From assembly GCA_942159475.1 (NCBI GenBank), contig OW804094.1, positions 55,424,966 to 55,488,965 of the forward strand: a stretch of DNA of 64,000 bases, given 5' to 3'. This document shows positions 12,094 to 24,842 of this stretch, piece after piece (within the stretch, counting starts at the first letter, position 1; every line of letters begins with the position of its first letter). The position numbers and the translations under genes were made by a program. A model generated the notes under the pieces. It did no database searches, was not told the DNA's origin, and was given only the letters and a program-made list of their open reading frames with translations. The stretch comes from Sthenelais limicola. Its lineage: Eukaryota > Annelida > Polychaeta > Phyllodocida > Sigalionidae.

Positions 12094-12124
12094 GCATTGG
12101 GAGGCATTGAGAGGCATTGAGAGG
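12094..12124. repeat. Short tandem repeat of GAGGCATTGA
   Basis: Three consecutive imperfect copies of a 10-bp unit (GGAGGCATTG, AGAGGCATTG, AGAGGGA...). Too small to interpret. Confidence 0.7.
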
Positions 12125-15100
12125 GAAAATGGATTATTATCATTTCAGGGTGCATTATAAAGCCCTCATTAATGGGCTGGCTAAAAGTTAACATTTCCAG
12201 CATTTGTTACTAACGATACATCGCATGCAAATGTGCATGAGCACCACTGGGGGTGAGTGGGAGGACGGGCTGAAGGAAGCAGAAGGGTTACCAAGTGTAA
12301 AATAGAGGATTCGCCACGACGCCAATTAGGATCAAGGTTCAGGGACTTGTGAACAAAATAAACCATGAAGTAGATTGAATAACCAGGTTCTTATTATAGA
12401 ATTTGCATATTTGTAATGTATATAACTTATATACTATATAACTTTCCATTCTTCAGTGCATTGGGATCTAATGACTCATTGAAATGGGCAAAATAATCAA
12501 ATGCATAATCATAAATGGAACTCAATGACTGAATACTCATCATCTAAATTACTAAATACTGACTGAAGACCAAAACTGGGTTAGATTGAACCCATAAACC
12601 ACGTGAGGGGTGTCGTGAGGGGTGTTTAAAGCGGCAAGTGCAAAAGTCCCTACTCACTGCTTTAATAACATCCCAAATCCCCAAGATGTCGCTAGCTGAA
12701 GAGATTACCGATACGTTTCAAAAGAATCATCAGGTGCAAGGGGAGGATTATGCATAGCTAATTGGGAAATTCAATGGAGATTCAAGTTACAGCCTCGACT
12801 TACCACTGCAGTGACTCACTGAAGTGTTGTGAGAAGGGTGGGTAGTAGTAGAGGGAAAGTGGGCTTGTGGCATGTCTCCAAGATGGATTGTGAACGCTTT
12901 AGCATCTCGGTCACAAGTGACACGAACCAATGCTAGCGATACCTCTAGGACTTTTACAATCTCTGGCAACTCTTTCTCCTCTGTACCCCAATCCTTTTAC
13001 ACGTGCCACCATTTTTCTTCATTGTTTCTTTATTTTCTAGGAACTAGGCCGCTTAATGACCGATTTCCAACTTTGCCGTTCCCTCATTTTCATTGGCTTT
13101 CCGGCACGGAGTTGTGCAATATCATATTTTGAGAGATGTGAATTGTATTTTGATTATGTATAAATAAGTTAAATGGAAATGAATATACAAAAGAACATGA
13201 ATGTGAATATAAACGCTACCAAGCAATCAATCAATTCTTGATAAGCCCATATGTGACACCTTCCATTTCAATATACTACCTGGCAAATTACCCCAGAATA
13301 ACTCTCAGCAACTAACAATCACTCTCTCTATTCTCCCACCCTCCCTCACACAGACAGTCACGCTGAATAGGCCAAGGCCACATCGCGGCGGCGAGCGTGT
13401 CATGCAGGGTTCTCTCCAATAACATACACAAAGTTTAGTACACAGAGAGCGGCCCTGGTGGTGCAGGGCTCTCTCGCGGTTTGCAACCTATATTTTACAC
13501 TGGCCTCCGACAGTTTTGCCTGAACAAGAATCATTCTTTTTGTTACGGATAATACTAAAGCTACACTCAAGAAAAACATAGTGAGATGTGGCAAGGGTCT
13601 CCGTTTAATGATAATTACACCCAGAAGAGGAAAATAGTACAATACCAAGTAATAATGGAGGACCCACTTAAGCCAGTTAAGGAGTGTCCGGGAAGTGGGC
13701 GGAATAATTATATAGACAGGAACTAGATAATAAGTTGGGGAAAATAGCTTTCTCATCACACTGATAATTAATTCTAAAACCATCTAAAATGTTTCGTAAT
13801 TTCCTGTTCCGCTTAAAGATGTCTTACCTTCAGACTGAAGTTGGATTGACAAACGAAAACTTACCTGAAAGAAAAAATACAAGACCAATCAGAATAAAGT
13901 ATTATTACATAGCATAGGTTGAACAAGAAACATATTCAATGATTTCCAATAAAATACTATGTAGTTCGAAATTCTAATAACATTAGTAATTTACAATTTG
14001 CTTTACTATGAGCGAGTGACACTGCAGTTCACATGTTCACAGTTCATATGTTCTTAACATCAAGTGTCCATATTGATGCAAATATGCATGTTTTGTAGTG
14101 GTACCTATTCCCATGCACTTCGATCCATCTGAAATCTAGACAACGCCACCACCAACTTGCTGCTCTAGCCTCTAGCTTCTGGATTGTGTATTATATATTG
14201 TTCTTTGGCTATTGGAACATTAAAAATACAAGATCCCAGTAGGTAACAGTTAATAGTAGGGTTTCTTTTAGCCCTATCCTATAGTAGTCTGCCTCTATCG
14301 TGCCAAGCAACCAACGTCTCTATCAGACTCTCCAGGATATCCCAGTAATATTCATTTCACAATTCGACGATATTATAATTTTAAAATTGTTCAATACCTA
14401 TGAAATGTAACAGGAGCACTTGTTTGCATAATGGTCACTGCATGCATGCTTTATTTAGTTATATATACAGATCTGAGAAAGGAAGGCGAAGGGTGAGTCT
14501 AAATTCTTCTACGGTAATATTGATAATGCGAATAATGGAGTAAGCTATTCACATTCCAAAAGATTTTTGATTGAATGAACTGGACCGAGTGAGGGACCCT
14601 CAAACGGGGAAAAAATTATGAACAAAAACCCCATACACAAAGGGAGATACACATCCTGAATTTGATAGCGGCAAGCCATCTTCTCGATTCCCGATAACTC
14701 TATTATGCCTCTGTACATTCAAAATGCGTTAATATTAAACATATAGATCAATTGAGTCCGACAATACGCTTATGACACCATGACTATTTGAGAAAAACCG
14801 ATATATCAACAGGGCCATGTCGAGTGCCCTGGCGCGTCACGCCATGAAGATGGATCATACATAAACCATCTAGAGATTCTGTGGTCAGCACCTACCACTA
14901 CATCCACCACTCCTGAAGGCTCACCTGGAGCGTTTACCAGCCGGGCCTAGCGCTTCCAGTAACTGCCTACCAGTACACAATGCTACGAGGCCGGCTTTGA
15001 CACACATCCTCCAGGGCTGCCCCAGCGCCTGTTAAGGGACCCATGAGCGTTTTACCGAAGACATTATATCGACCTAAAAACACTATTGAATGACAAATTT

Positions 15101-17009
15101 TCAATGTACAAATGTAGCGGCTCATCATAATCAATACAAGAACAAATGAGTAAGATATCTAGAGTGATATATTTAAATAAGGAATTAAATATGTCTTCGA
15201 TATTTAACTGTATTGGAAACAAAATCCTGAGAAACAAAAAGGAAAATTCCAAGAGGGACACATGTGTACAGATCGCGAATATCATAAGACAAAATGTTAA
15301 CTTTACACCACTTTCCCGCAAATGCTTTTACTGGACTCTAATAACACTTCGACTTCCTAACGTAATGTTGTTCGGGACAAAAATGAATTGATCATATTAT
15401 CTCACACTTCCAAGTGATTGATTTTATTTTTGTTCAGTGAACAATAACCAAACATATGGTGGAATACATATATCAATAGTACTACGGTGCAGATTCAAAC
15501 TTCATACACATGTATGCAGACCGTTCCCTGAATCGATATGCAAATTGAATGCAGCAGAAATAAAAAGCTATATTAATTAAATGTATTAGATACCGGTGCT
15601 AATCGATAGAAGGTTCCCTCAGCCATCTCTTTTTAGAAGTGTATTAAGCCCAGAATTATCAATTATTTAGATCAGATATATATCTTTATGTGATGAACAA
15701 TCATTCATTGGAATCGGGTTTTCCAAAGTTAAAGATATTGTTTCTGTAGGTGGTGGTTTAGGTGGGACGAATAATACAAGTTGCTATACCTAAAAAGTGA
15801 ATATTACCAACACATATTTGAACTTTGTTATTAATGGAAAGGATGATATTATAATGGGCAATGAGACAAACGTGGGGAGAAATCCACAAGAGAATGAAAA
15901 TCGGATAATGTATAGGAGAGAGGAAAATTAGGACGGAGAACAAAACAGTTGGTGAACCGATCAAATATAGCAACAGCCGTATAGCTGTGAAGGACCTCTT
16001 ACTCTAAGGTAGGACATAAAATGAGAGGCTGGCGAGATGTGACCCCGAAGCATGAAAGCTGCGAATAAACACTACCGTTACTACCGACGCCTAATGACTG
16101 TTGTTACCTTAACTGATAACAATCGGTGTAGCTTTAGAGAGACAGAGTGAAAGGCAGAAGGGGGGGGGGGGCGCATAGAATATTGACAATATATTTATTG
16201 AGAGTCGAAGAAGGAAAACTCTGGAGAACGACTTCGAAAACACCCAACAGACACAAGGTAGAATCGGTTTTCCAAAGTAGAGTGAATAGGTAGAACGCCT
16301 ACATGGGTGAAAAATGATTGAATATAGTAGAGGAAGTTGGGATGAGAAGAACGCCAGGCAAATACATGGGACTAAAAGCGGGAGAAAGAAATGATCAGAT
16401 ATAGAAAAGCGAAGGTAGAAAATATAAGTCCAGACATAAAAGTCCTAAGCAGCAATGACTATAGAACCGCATGTCCCATCACGCAAAATAAGCATCGATT
16501 GAAAGAATAAAAACGACCCTTTCAGCTTCGTTTCTTCGATAGACTCACAGTATACATGAAGTAAGGCCAGTAAAAAGAACTTTAGAAAACACGGCAAAAA
16601 CAGCCTCCCCTACTTCTGCTGCACTTACGAGATTAGAGCATGAGTTTTCCTTGACAACCTTTGATAAGTTAGGTCCTTTCACTAAATATTTTTACAATCG
16701 TGAGGGTTTTTTCAAAAGGAGCTGGGGCAGTGATCTGACAAGTAAGAAAGGATATTGGCAAGCAGTGAGGATAGTAAGGTTCTCGCCCTCATATGGTGGT
16801 GCCTCAAGGAAGGGGCAGTGCCCTTTCGAAGGACCGCTGGCGTTATCTTGACAAGGCACCTGGTCACCGATGTGGACCTGGATAAATAAGGAATCACAAT
16901 GGCCGCCCTATCTCTAACCTCCCCAAGTCTCTCATTCCTCTATCTCCTCCTAATCCAAATTTACCATCAAAACACTGACTTGTATTTCCTCTTCAGTCTC
17001 AAGTCACAG

Positions 17010-17549
17010 TTGGCAGATGGTATCCGGACAAAACCTATATAGGACATAATTCCCTACAGTCAAAATCCCACAAGTAAAAAAACGGACAAAATCCCAGAGT
17101 TTAACTTCATTGCAATATTGTTAATTCTTTGCTAGTTTCATCAGATTTTCAGGAGTCAATGGTACAGATGCGACCCTCTCCATTGTGGGGATGCTACTGA
17201 CCTGCTCATTTGCGGGGGGGGGGGGGGGGCTTTCTTTGGCCATTGTGGATGTTTGAAACTTATGAAACTAAATGTTAAACAAAAACAGATAGATGATGTT
17301 TATGCCTGCTGCATAAATTAATACACTGGTAATTTAGTAATAATAATTAATAACTAATAGTAATGAGAGGATAAATGGATATTTCACATTTCTATGTATT
17401 GATTTCGTTTAATAAAATAACTACAAGTATAACTTTTTTCGTAGTATTGTGGGATTTGTCCCTTTTTTCACTTGTGGGATTTTGTCTGTAGGGAATGTGT
17501 CCGTAGGGATTATGTCCTGTAGGGGTTTCGTCCTGGATTCTTGGCAGAT
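17010..17549. mobile_element. MULE-like MITE with long TIRs and 9-bp flanking repeat
   Basis: The left arm (about 17022-17098) and the right arm (about 17447-17538) are inverted copies of each other. Each is built from serial short units of the types GGATTTTGTCC, GGGAATGTGTCC and GGGATTATGTCC. The flanks carry the direct repeat TTGGCAGAT at 17010-17018 and 17541-17549. A TIR near 80 bp plus a 9-bp target duplication fits the Mutator/MULE superfamily. The interior (17099-17446) is non-coding and contains a G homopolymer near 17214-17230. Inverted arms and flanking repeat are seen directly; the superfamily is inferred. Confidence 0.75.
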
Positions 17550-19830
17550 AGATGGTCTATTAGAGAGAGAGGGGTGTGTGGGAACCTATGAGCCATGATT
17601 TCGATAGAATTTAAACATTTTAAAACAGTACCTATGCCGAAGACCGATTGAATTGCCGTCATATTCAGTATTTTGTTTGTATTGTTTTTGGTCGGCTGTC
17701 TTGAAATTCAACTCCTGACTAAACAATGAGTTCAATTACAAAGACCGCTATCATGTGGGGACTACAATTAGTTGAAAGGACACGCTTTGATGACATAACT
17801 AAAAGTTATGTGACAAGAACTTGCGCAGGATTGATAATCATGAATTGGTTTCCATGGAGCGGATATCCCCCAACAATCGGTAGCAGATAAACTGCTGCAG
17901 CTGCAATGAGGGATAGCACGGGTAAAATGCGAGTTGTCAACGAGCATGCAGTCGTTCCCCTTTGTTTCCCTATGTCTCTTAATTTGCCGTAATCATCATA
18001 AGGGGCCTCGCAGATAATGATAGTGAGCCGCATGCTTTATTAAGACTTAAATGGGTACCGGACATAGCGGCTATATGAAAGATAGCGCATGTGCACAGGA
18101 CCTTGCTCATGCAAGCAACAATGCACGGTGATTATACGCACAAGAAGATATCATAACGTACTGCAAAAATATGCACACGAAAGATGTAACATGATAGCAC
18201 GAGGTCCAAAAGATTTGGATAGGCTATTGCGATAAAATAAAATGCGACTCTCAGTTACAATGAAAGTTCCCATTCCATCTAAGCTCTCCAATATCTCATT
18301 AAAAGAGATTCAGATGACAGAACACATATTATAGATGCATAGAGGCCTACCAGTATTTTATGTACCATAGTAGGATCAATAGACTCCGATTTAAAGGCAA
18401 TATTCTTAAATGAAATCGCCCATATTCCTGACAAGACAATGGCAAGCATGGGCTCCTCAGCATAGCCACCTGAGCAGCCGAGGCCAGCAATCTGGTGGTG
18501 GGAGAGGAAGGACAAGAGTAAAGGACACAGGTGGTCTAATGGCACCTGCCGACCACACACACCCTCTTCTCTCACCTTACAATAGAGGCTACAGGGGACA
18601 TCGCAGGGTGATGAGGGGGACAGTGGGAGGTCACTCACCAGCTTCACACACAGGTAGCACACCTTTACTCACACACTCACTTACGGATAATGCCGCTCTG
18701 CTGTGAACGCTGGACAGCAATCTGCATTGAACCCATTTAGATATAGGCCTAGGCCTAGATTTTCAACGAATCGTCGAATCGGAGCTCGCCACTTATTTAA
18801 ATCCCAACTAGGTTCGTATGTGTGGCGTGAATACCTTGCGTATTTGATACACATCATAATAGGTATGTGTACGAGTGTGAGAGAATAGAGACGTATTTAA
18901 AACAATGGCACACTACTAATCGCATACCATGGATACACATTTTAAGTCAATGACGCCTCGATTGCGCGAGCCTTGAATACAATTCATTAGCCTATGCCTC
19001 TATAGGCCTAGACTTGTGTTTTTTTGGGGCGGTTTAGCAGAGAGATGACACTCGAGCAAATGCCCAAAGCTCATTACCTGCTGAATGAATACTGAGCTTT
19101 TATTCTTCAATTATAATCCTATATAGCTACCGATAATAGCTTTTCTGTATGCAGGAGACAGTTGGAACAAAAATAACTGCCTCACTTTAAACCTGATGCC
19201 ATCGCCTCTTCTAGCCTATATCTGGCAACCTACATCAGTACATGTAGGCCCCTACCTGAGCGGATCTTGTTTGTCATACGTTAGTTCAGGGGAGGTCTAC
19301 ATAAACATAGAAAGACTTAAAAACAACTTAATAACCAAAAATGATACATATTCGCGCCTTTTCGGCAATGCTAATGATTAAACACAGCGACATTGTTACA
19401 GATTTCGAATTCCCACCATGGTAGATGCAGACTAATATATTAAAAACTACCTCATTCAATCAGCACCCAGTTTACTTTTTGTACCTTTTTGTCCCGGGAC
19501 ACAAACGTAGGCCTAGTTCTAAATTGCCCCAAAAATATTCGCCAACGGCATGCATGTGACAAGTAGTCTTTGTGGATTTTTTGCGATGTGGCCGCATGCT
19601 TGCCAGAGAAAGAGTCAATCATCTGCGATAAAACCTATTTTATTTCTAGCTATGACGTAAACACAAAATGTCGTCTGTATTTCCTGCTTCTTTTTCCGCC
19701 ACTAGGCCTAAGCACAGGGAAACACACGCACGCCGGCCATGATATTTCTGGAAATTGGAAATAAACAATTCAGAGGAAGGTGACTTTCGTGTTTTAAGTA
19801 TTGCGTGTGCCCGCACGACGAGAAGGCCCA
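17550..19830. other. Unassigned stretch with many TAGGCCTA words
   Basis: No gene identified. Several TAGGCCTA/AGGCCTAG octamers occur (about 18745-18760, 19005, 19515, 19705). A 128-codon minus-strand frame at 18279-18662 overlaps a plus-strand frame and has no recognisable motif. Confidence 0.45.
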
Positions 19831-19899
19831 GATCGTGCGATATTACGATGAACTGTCTTGGTTAGTCCATGAGCCTGGACCCTCGCTCAGTACATACCC

Positions 19900-19960
19900 T
19901 AGCAATCGGTCCCAGTCGCGTGACGTCACGGGGCCAAGAATTTTCTGATTGGCTAGTCTA
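19900..19960. promoter_or_regulatory. CRE palindrome plus inverted CCAAT box
   Basis: A perfect TGACGTCA (CREB/ATF site) at 19921-19928 sits in CGCG-rich context and is followed by GATTGGCT (reverse complement AGCCAATC, an NF-Y-type CCAAT box) at about 19947-19954. The spacing of about 25 bp is typical of proximal promoters. No transcript or exon could be attached to it. Confidence 0.4.
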
Positions 19961-21640
19961 TTTTAGTGAAATTCCAGAATAAAGAATGTGAAGAGCTGGC
20001 ATTGGACATTTTCCAAAATGTGATGAATATTAAAAAAATGTATTGAGGTGCCAATCTCTTCCCAGAGATTTTATATAGGCCTACAGACAATAACATTTCC
20101 TTTCCTACCTGTTGCGGAATATTCTCCTAATGAATCGGGGCTCAAATCTGCCCCGTCAATGACCCACCACCTAGAACAATGCCGTGATGAAAGAGGCAGG
20201 GCAAACAATGAGAGAAACGTGAGAGAGGAAGAAGAGGCGAAGACGGCATTGTTTGTTATTCAGGAATAATTGAATGAGATGAATTAGCCAAATCTCCCTT
20301 ATAAATTTAGGAATCCTCCAAGCCCACCCGTCTGGATCGATAAGGACGCAACAGGGTTTCTGAAAACTGTCTTTATGAATGCGTACCAATCACCAATAAC
20401 ACCAGACCCCTCCTCATTTCCATCCAACAAGTTTTTATTCCTGAAAAAAGATCTTTTGAGTTATTTTTCACAAAATACAGCCTCCTACCAAAAACCTACC
20501 ACTTTTTTTGCGATGAGTAGGCCTAATGAGACGGGAGGGGACGAGGCTTTAAAAAACTGGGTAGCTACTCCCCCTTTCCATTTCGTGATCTTCTGTCTTT
20601 GAATACTTTTTCCCTTTGTAAAAACATTCTTAGAATAAATTCTGTTATTTTTTGTGACTATCATATGAAGTAACTTAGCAGATAACAACTCACACAAGTA
20701 GAGAAAATGGAAATTTTAACGATCTCCACCCTTTTACGGACCTCTCTCGCAGGCGGTGGCTGAAAGCGAAATGTTCGAAAAAGCCTGTGGAATTACTCAT
20801 TCTTTAATGACCTTAATGAGGGGAAGCCAGTTTTATTCCACGGGTAAGGCCCTAATTACACTATTGGCCATTAGTTCTCAGTATCTGGTGCCAATTATCC
20901 ACCAGAAATAGACCACAATCTCCGCGAATAGGCCCAACCTAGAGACCAGAATACTCCAAAACCAATCTAAAAGATCATCAATGACATTCTCAATCCAGGT
21001 TTTTCCACGTGCCAGTCTGTCGCATGAAGCCGAAAAGGGAAAGGTGAAAGGCTATAAGGATTATATTTAGTCTGGAAGTCTCTCTTGTAGCATCTGAGTC
21101 CAGGCATCCGAGTCCTGGATGCTGAGGGAAGGAGAAAGGGGAACAACGGTAGACTTAGAGCAGTAGTGGGAAGCATACGCTAGCTTTCGTCAAAAATAGG
21201 GAAACCTAGGCTGTATGTAATTAATATGTAAACGGGTAACATTAGTTATTTCATTTTTTAGTCATGGTGATTTGGCAACAACCTGGACTGGTGCAGACTC
21301 ATCTGGGAATCTAGCGACGCGTTCGCGATAAAACAATAAACTAGTCATTCATTTACACCTTAGTGTAAAAAAAGGGGGAGATTGGCCAATGGAATCGTAT
21401 AAGATTCCATATGAATTACACTATTATTATTCATAATTTGTACTTTCAATTCATTTTGAATATTGGGAATGTAGTTTCTGCCAGAAAACGTGCAATCATT
21501 AATGCATAGGCAACGGTACATTACATAGTTTAGAACTAAATGAGGCGCTAAGAATCAATATCCCACTAATAAAACTGTATTCCACATAAAGTGTTTTACT
21601 ACTACTGATATTATGTCATTCAGTTCTTCAGTGAAAATGT
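19961..21640. other. Unassigned non-coding stretch
   Basis: Nothing recognisable as gene, RNA or mobile element. Confidence 0.4.
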
Positions 21641-21840
21641 GTAACTCCAGGCCACCTCTGCGCTCTATCCCTCCCCTCAAGCCTCCCACCCACCGACACC
21701 TTAGTCACGTGACTGAGGAGGTGGTGGAGGCGGCGGCGGCGGCCGATGAGGCACCACCCCGACAGTGCTATTTTTAGACATGGACCCTGCGTCTGGCACA
21801 GATGTCCGTGCTATTTTTAGCAATATGTTATATTTAAAGA
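21640..21840. promoter_or_regulatory. Candidate enhancer: CACGTG palindrome and paired MEF2 sites
   Basis: The 12-bp palindrome AGTCACGTGACT lies at 21703-21714 (bHLH-zip, USF/MITF/TFE class). Two identical CTATTTTTAG decamers at 21768-21777 and 21811-21820 match the MEF2 consensus YTAWWWWTAR exactly; both are preceded by GTG. A GGCGGCGGCGG stretch lies between them and the E-box. The cluster is in the presumed first intron of the ZSWIM-like gene. Enhancer activity is inferred from motif density and spacing. Confidence 0.5.
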
Positions 21841-24821
21841 GAGGGGCAGTTTCCTATCCTCTGGGCCAGGGGTGTACGACGATTTAGTTACCTGTGCTGT
21901 GGATATAGAAAGAGAAAAGCACTAAAGAGCCAATAAGATGATAGCAAAATACACTACAAGAACTTATCGTGGTAAAAGGAGTGGATTAGGATTTACTAAT
22001 GACAAGAAGAGACAAGAGGTGGCGACGAAGAAAACCCCTTCTCGACAAGTGCAAGCCTGGGGTCTGCCCCACTTGCCTGAAAGCCGTAACTTTTACAACT
22101 GTGTTTACATTCAAATCTGATCGATGAACCTGAGTAATGCTGACTGCATACACTGGTGACGGGAAGGCCTGGACTCACCCATACGAATAACTAAACGGCC
22201 TGTGCTACATTCCTCAAGGCTTACAAATGATTCCGTCATCCCTCAAATATCAGGGGACCCCCCTCCTGCCACAGGAATGCCTAAAAACCTGGATAACCTG
22301 GACACGCTATGGACATGTGGATCTCTTCTAAAGGAGAGGAGAAAATAATACTTCCCAGTTTCAAATAAGTTAGATTAGGCTAGCTGACACCTCCAAAGTC
22401 GATTAATAAAATCGTGTGTTTTCTCATGTAACCCAAGTAAACCTAAGGTAAAACAAAATAGCACAAATCCACAATGAAGTTAATTAAATTAAATGTATTA
22501 TTCTGGTCTTTGAAACAGAGGTGATCAAAATTCAATTAGAAATAACAACGAGCATGTAATTCATTATATAGGCATTGGAAATAACATTTGATAGAATAAA
22601 TTTGAGGAATGATCGATGAAGTCGATTTGTTTATTCATTTATTTATTTACTTATTGTCATAAGTAGTTATAGAAAAATCCCAATACACACGGAACATACC
22701 AGTCGTGAAGCCAACACAGGCAGTTTCTTTAACAAGTAAACTGAAAAGAGCTTAGCATACTTGAAATATTAGTGGAGAACTTGCAAAAGAAAGAGGCTTA
22801 AGTTTCAAGTACAAATTCAAATACGCTCACCCCCATTCCAACCCGAAAAAAATACAATTAAGCAAACGCCCAGTGGTATGTTTGACAAAAGTATTATCCC
22901 CTTTCCAGTAAAAGTACGCGCCAAATACACGTTCAAGAGTATGTGTCACGTATGTTCACATGGCGCGGAAATCCACTCACTCTGATAGTCAGACAACATT
23001 TAGTAAAATATTTCAAGTCGAATTTGGTTCAGGCAACGAGACTAAAATGAATCATTTTATTCTTAAGGTAAACCAGGTTCCCGATATATAATTTGTCCCA
23101 TGGAATAGATTGCAAACAACTTCAACTTCCCAAATGCAACCACAATGCCCGGCCGTTAAACCATAAATTAAGCCAAGATTTACGGTTTTCCTTAACAGCC
23201 CTTTCTCGTGTGTACCTATGTATAATTACATGCCATTTGACTAAGGCTTGAGAAGGGTCATTGTCATTTGGAATAGGCTGTGACTGTGACCAAGAACCCA
23301 TGAGGGAAAGGTACATGTACAAGGAAACCCAAGCTGTCACAGACAGAGAATGGGGAGATGAAGGTCCTTTCCTCTGCCTAGGTAACATCCTGGGCCCACT
23401 CTAAGAATGCTATAGGAACACTGCACAGGTGCTACTGTTTACAATCGGCCCGAACGCTTTCATGCTCAAGCTCTATGTAAACCAGGAGAAGTAATACTTT
23501 AGAAGCCCTTTCACCATAGCAAGTGGCCGTGATAGATTTGAACTCGGGTTGTACACACATAGAGGGAGACCTATAAGGGTCAGACTATTCTTCTATGCAT
23601 CTATATCAATAGACGGAAAGACCAGGTTGCACTTTAGTTGACACCAACAAAAAAATAAAAAAAAACGGTGATTTCTTGACTGGGGGGAGGCTGGGAAAAT
23701 AGAACCGGGAAGGCTGAAGTTGAATGAACGAGTTGTGTGAAGGGCGACTAGTGAAAAGGGACACTTCTCCTCAACACTTGTGTTTGCATTCTCCCAGTGG
23801 AACGAGAGGAGGTGAAGGATTGACCGTCTGCTATACATATACACGTGCAAATACATATATCTTATGTTGCCTTGGCATCAGTTTCCAAATACACCTACAT
23901 TTATGCAGGGAGGGGTCCACCAGACTAAGAATCAACCAACGAGTAATGGAGGCTAAGGAGACCTGATGCTATATGCTTAGGCACACCCCACTGCACACCA
24001 ATAACCCTTTTATAGCAACCCTCATTTTTCTTCCTGACAGCGAACAACCCACTGAATCAAAACCTTTGTCCTTTCTTTAACTACACTCGTCCTCCTCAAT
24101 GTTTTTCTTGAACCTGTTCCGCCCGAGGAATTTCGAAAGGGAGAAAGGAGGAGTCAAAGAGGAAAGATAGAAGGGAAAGAAGGGGGGAAAAAGCGGGAAA
24201 ATTATTCAAATTTAAATTGTCAACTCTAAAATGGCATGCTTGGTGTACCGCAATCAGAGAAGAGCCGACCGTTCAATACAAAAGTACCATTGTCCTGACC
24301 GATAATACAAGACCATTTGGTGTAAGCATTTTGTGCCCAACTGGCTTCACTTCCCCCATCAAAGACCATCTTTTCTATGGCAACAATTACCCTAAAAGCC
24401 AACCGGTACGGCATAATACATATATCCAACTAAGACTAGACATTTATCTATCATTCTGTCATGAACGAAATAAATCTATATAGTGAAGCTCTTTAAAACC
24501 CCTTTAATATATTGGAGATAAATCCGATAGCTTTTCTGAAATAGGATGTTGTTCGCATGGCTGCATCGGCTGGATAACATTCGCAGGTAAATGACATAAG
24601 GTTACAAAAATCCGTTAACATTCTTCGTCCTCATCAAAAGACCAATCAGGTATGATCCAAAAAAGATGTGGAATAATTTAAAGAACAATTAGCAAATAAG
24701 AACCAAATCACCTTTGACCTTCCCACCTCCTTTCCTTCTCACAGTTCTACTCCTGTGGTGGGGGACGGCCGGAGGGGCTATCCATCAGTGTCCAAGCTGG
24801 CCAACGTCCACTCATCTGACG

Positions 24822-24842
24822 CCCCCCCCCCCCCCCCCCCCC
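24822..24842. repeat. 21-nt C homopolymer
   Basis: Uninterrupted run of C on the plus strand. Confidence 0.9.

Larger units (their letters stand above)
8751..16980. other. Long unassigned stretch, probable intron
   Basis: I see no conserved coding segment in these 8.2 kb. It contains a perfect 8-bp hairpin (8954-8972), a small GAGGCATTGA tandem repeat near 12094-12124, a GC-richer patch at about 14810-15050 with no assignable identity, and short G runs. Open frames of 60 to 128 codons (for example 13400-13783 minus and 10435-10749 minus) have no recognisable domain, no codon-level signature and no splice context that I could support. Confidence 0.45.

Noticed and set aside
13400..13783. 128-codon minus-strand frame
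   Set aside because: Hydrophobic in places, but with no family resemblance, and its end contains a repeated GCAGGGYTCTCT segment.
14810..15060. GC-rich patch resembling a tRNA-derived SINE or exon
   Set aside because: No A box/B box pair, cloverleaf or conserved frame could be assembled from it.
18279..18662. 128-codon minus-strand frame and 98-codon plus-strand frame overlapping
   Set aside because: Two overlapping frames of similar length in GC-richer sequence and neither shows known motifs.
23525..23545. tRNA-like T-loop (GTTCAAATC on the minus strand)
   Set aside because: The surrounding bases do not form the T-stem or an acceptor stem; no tRNA can be folded.
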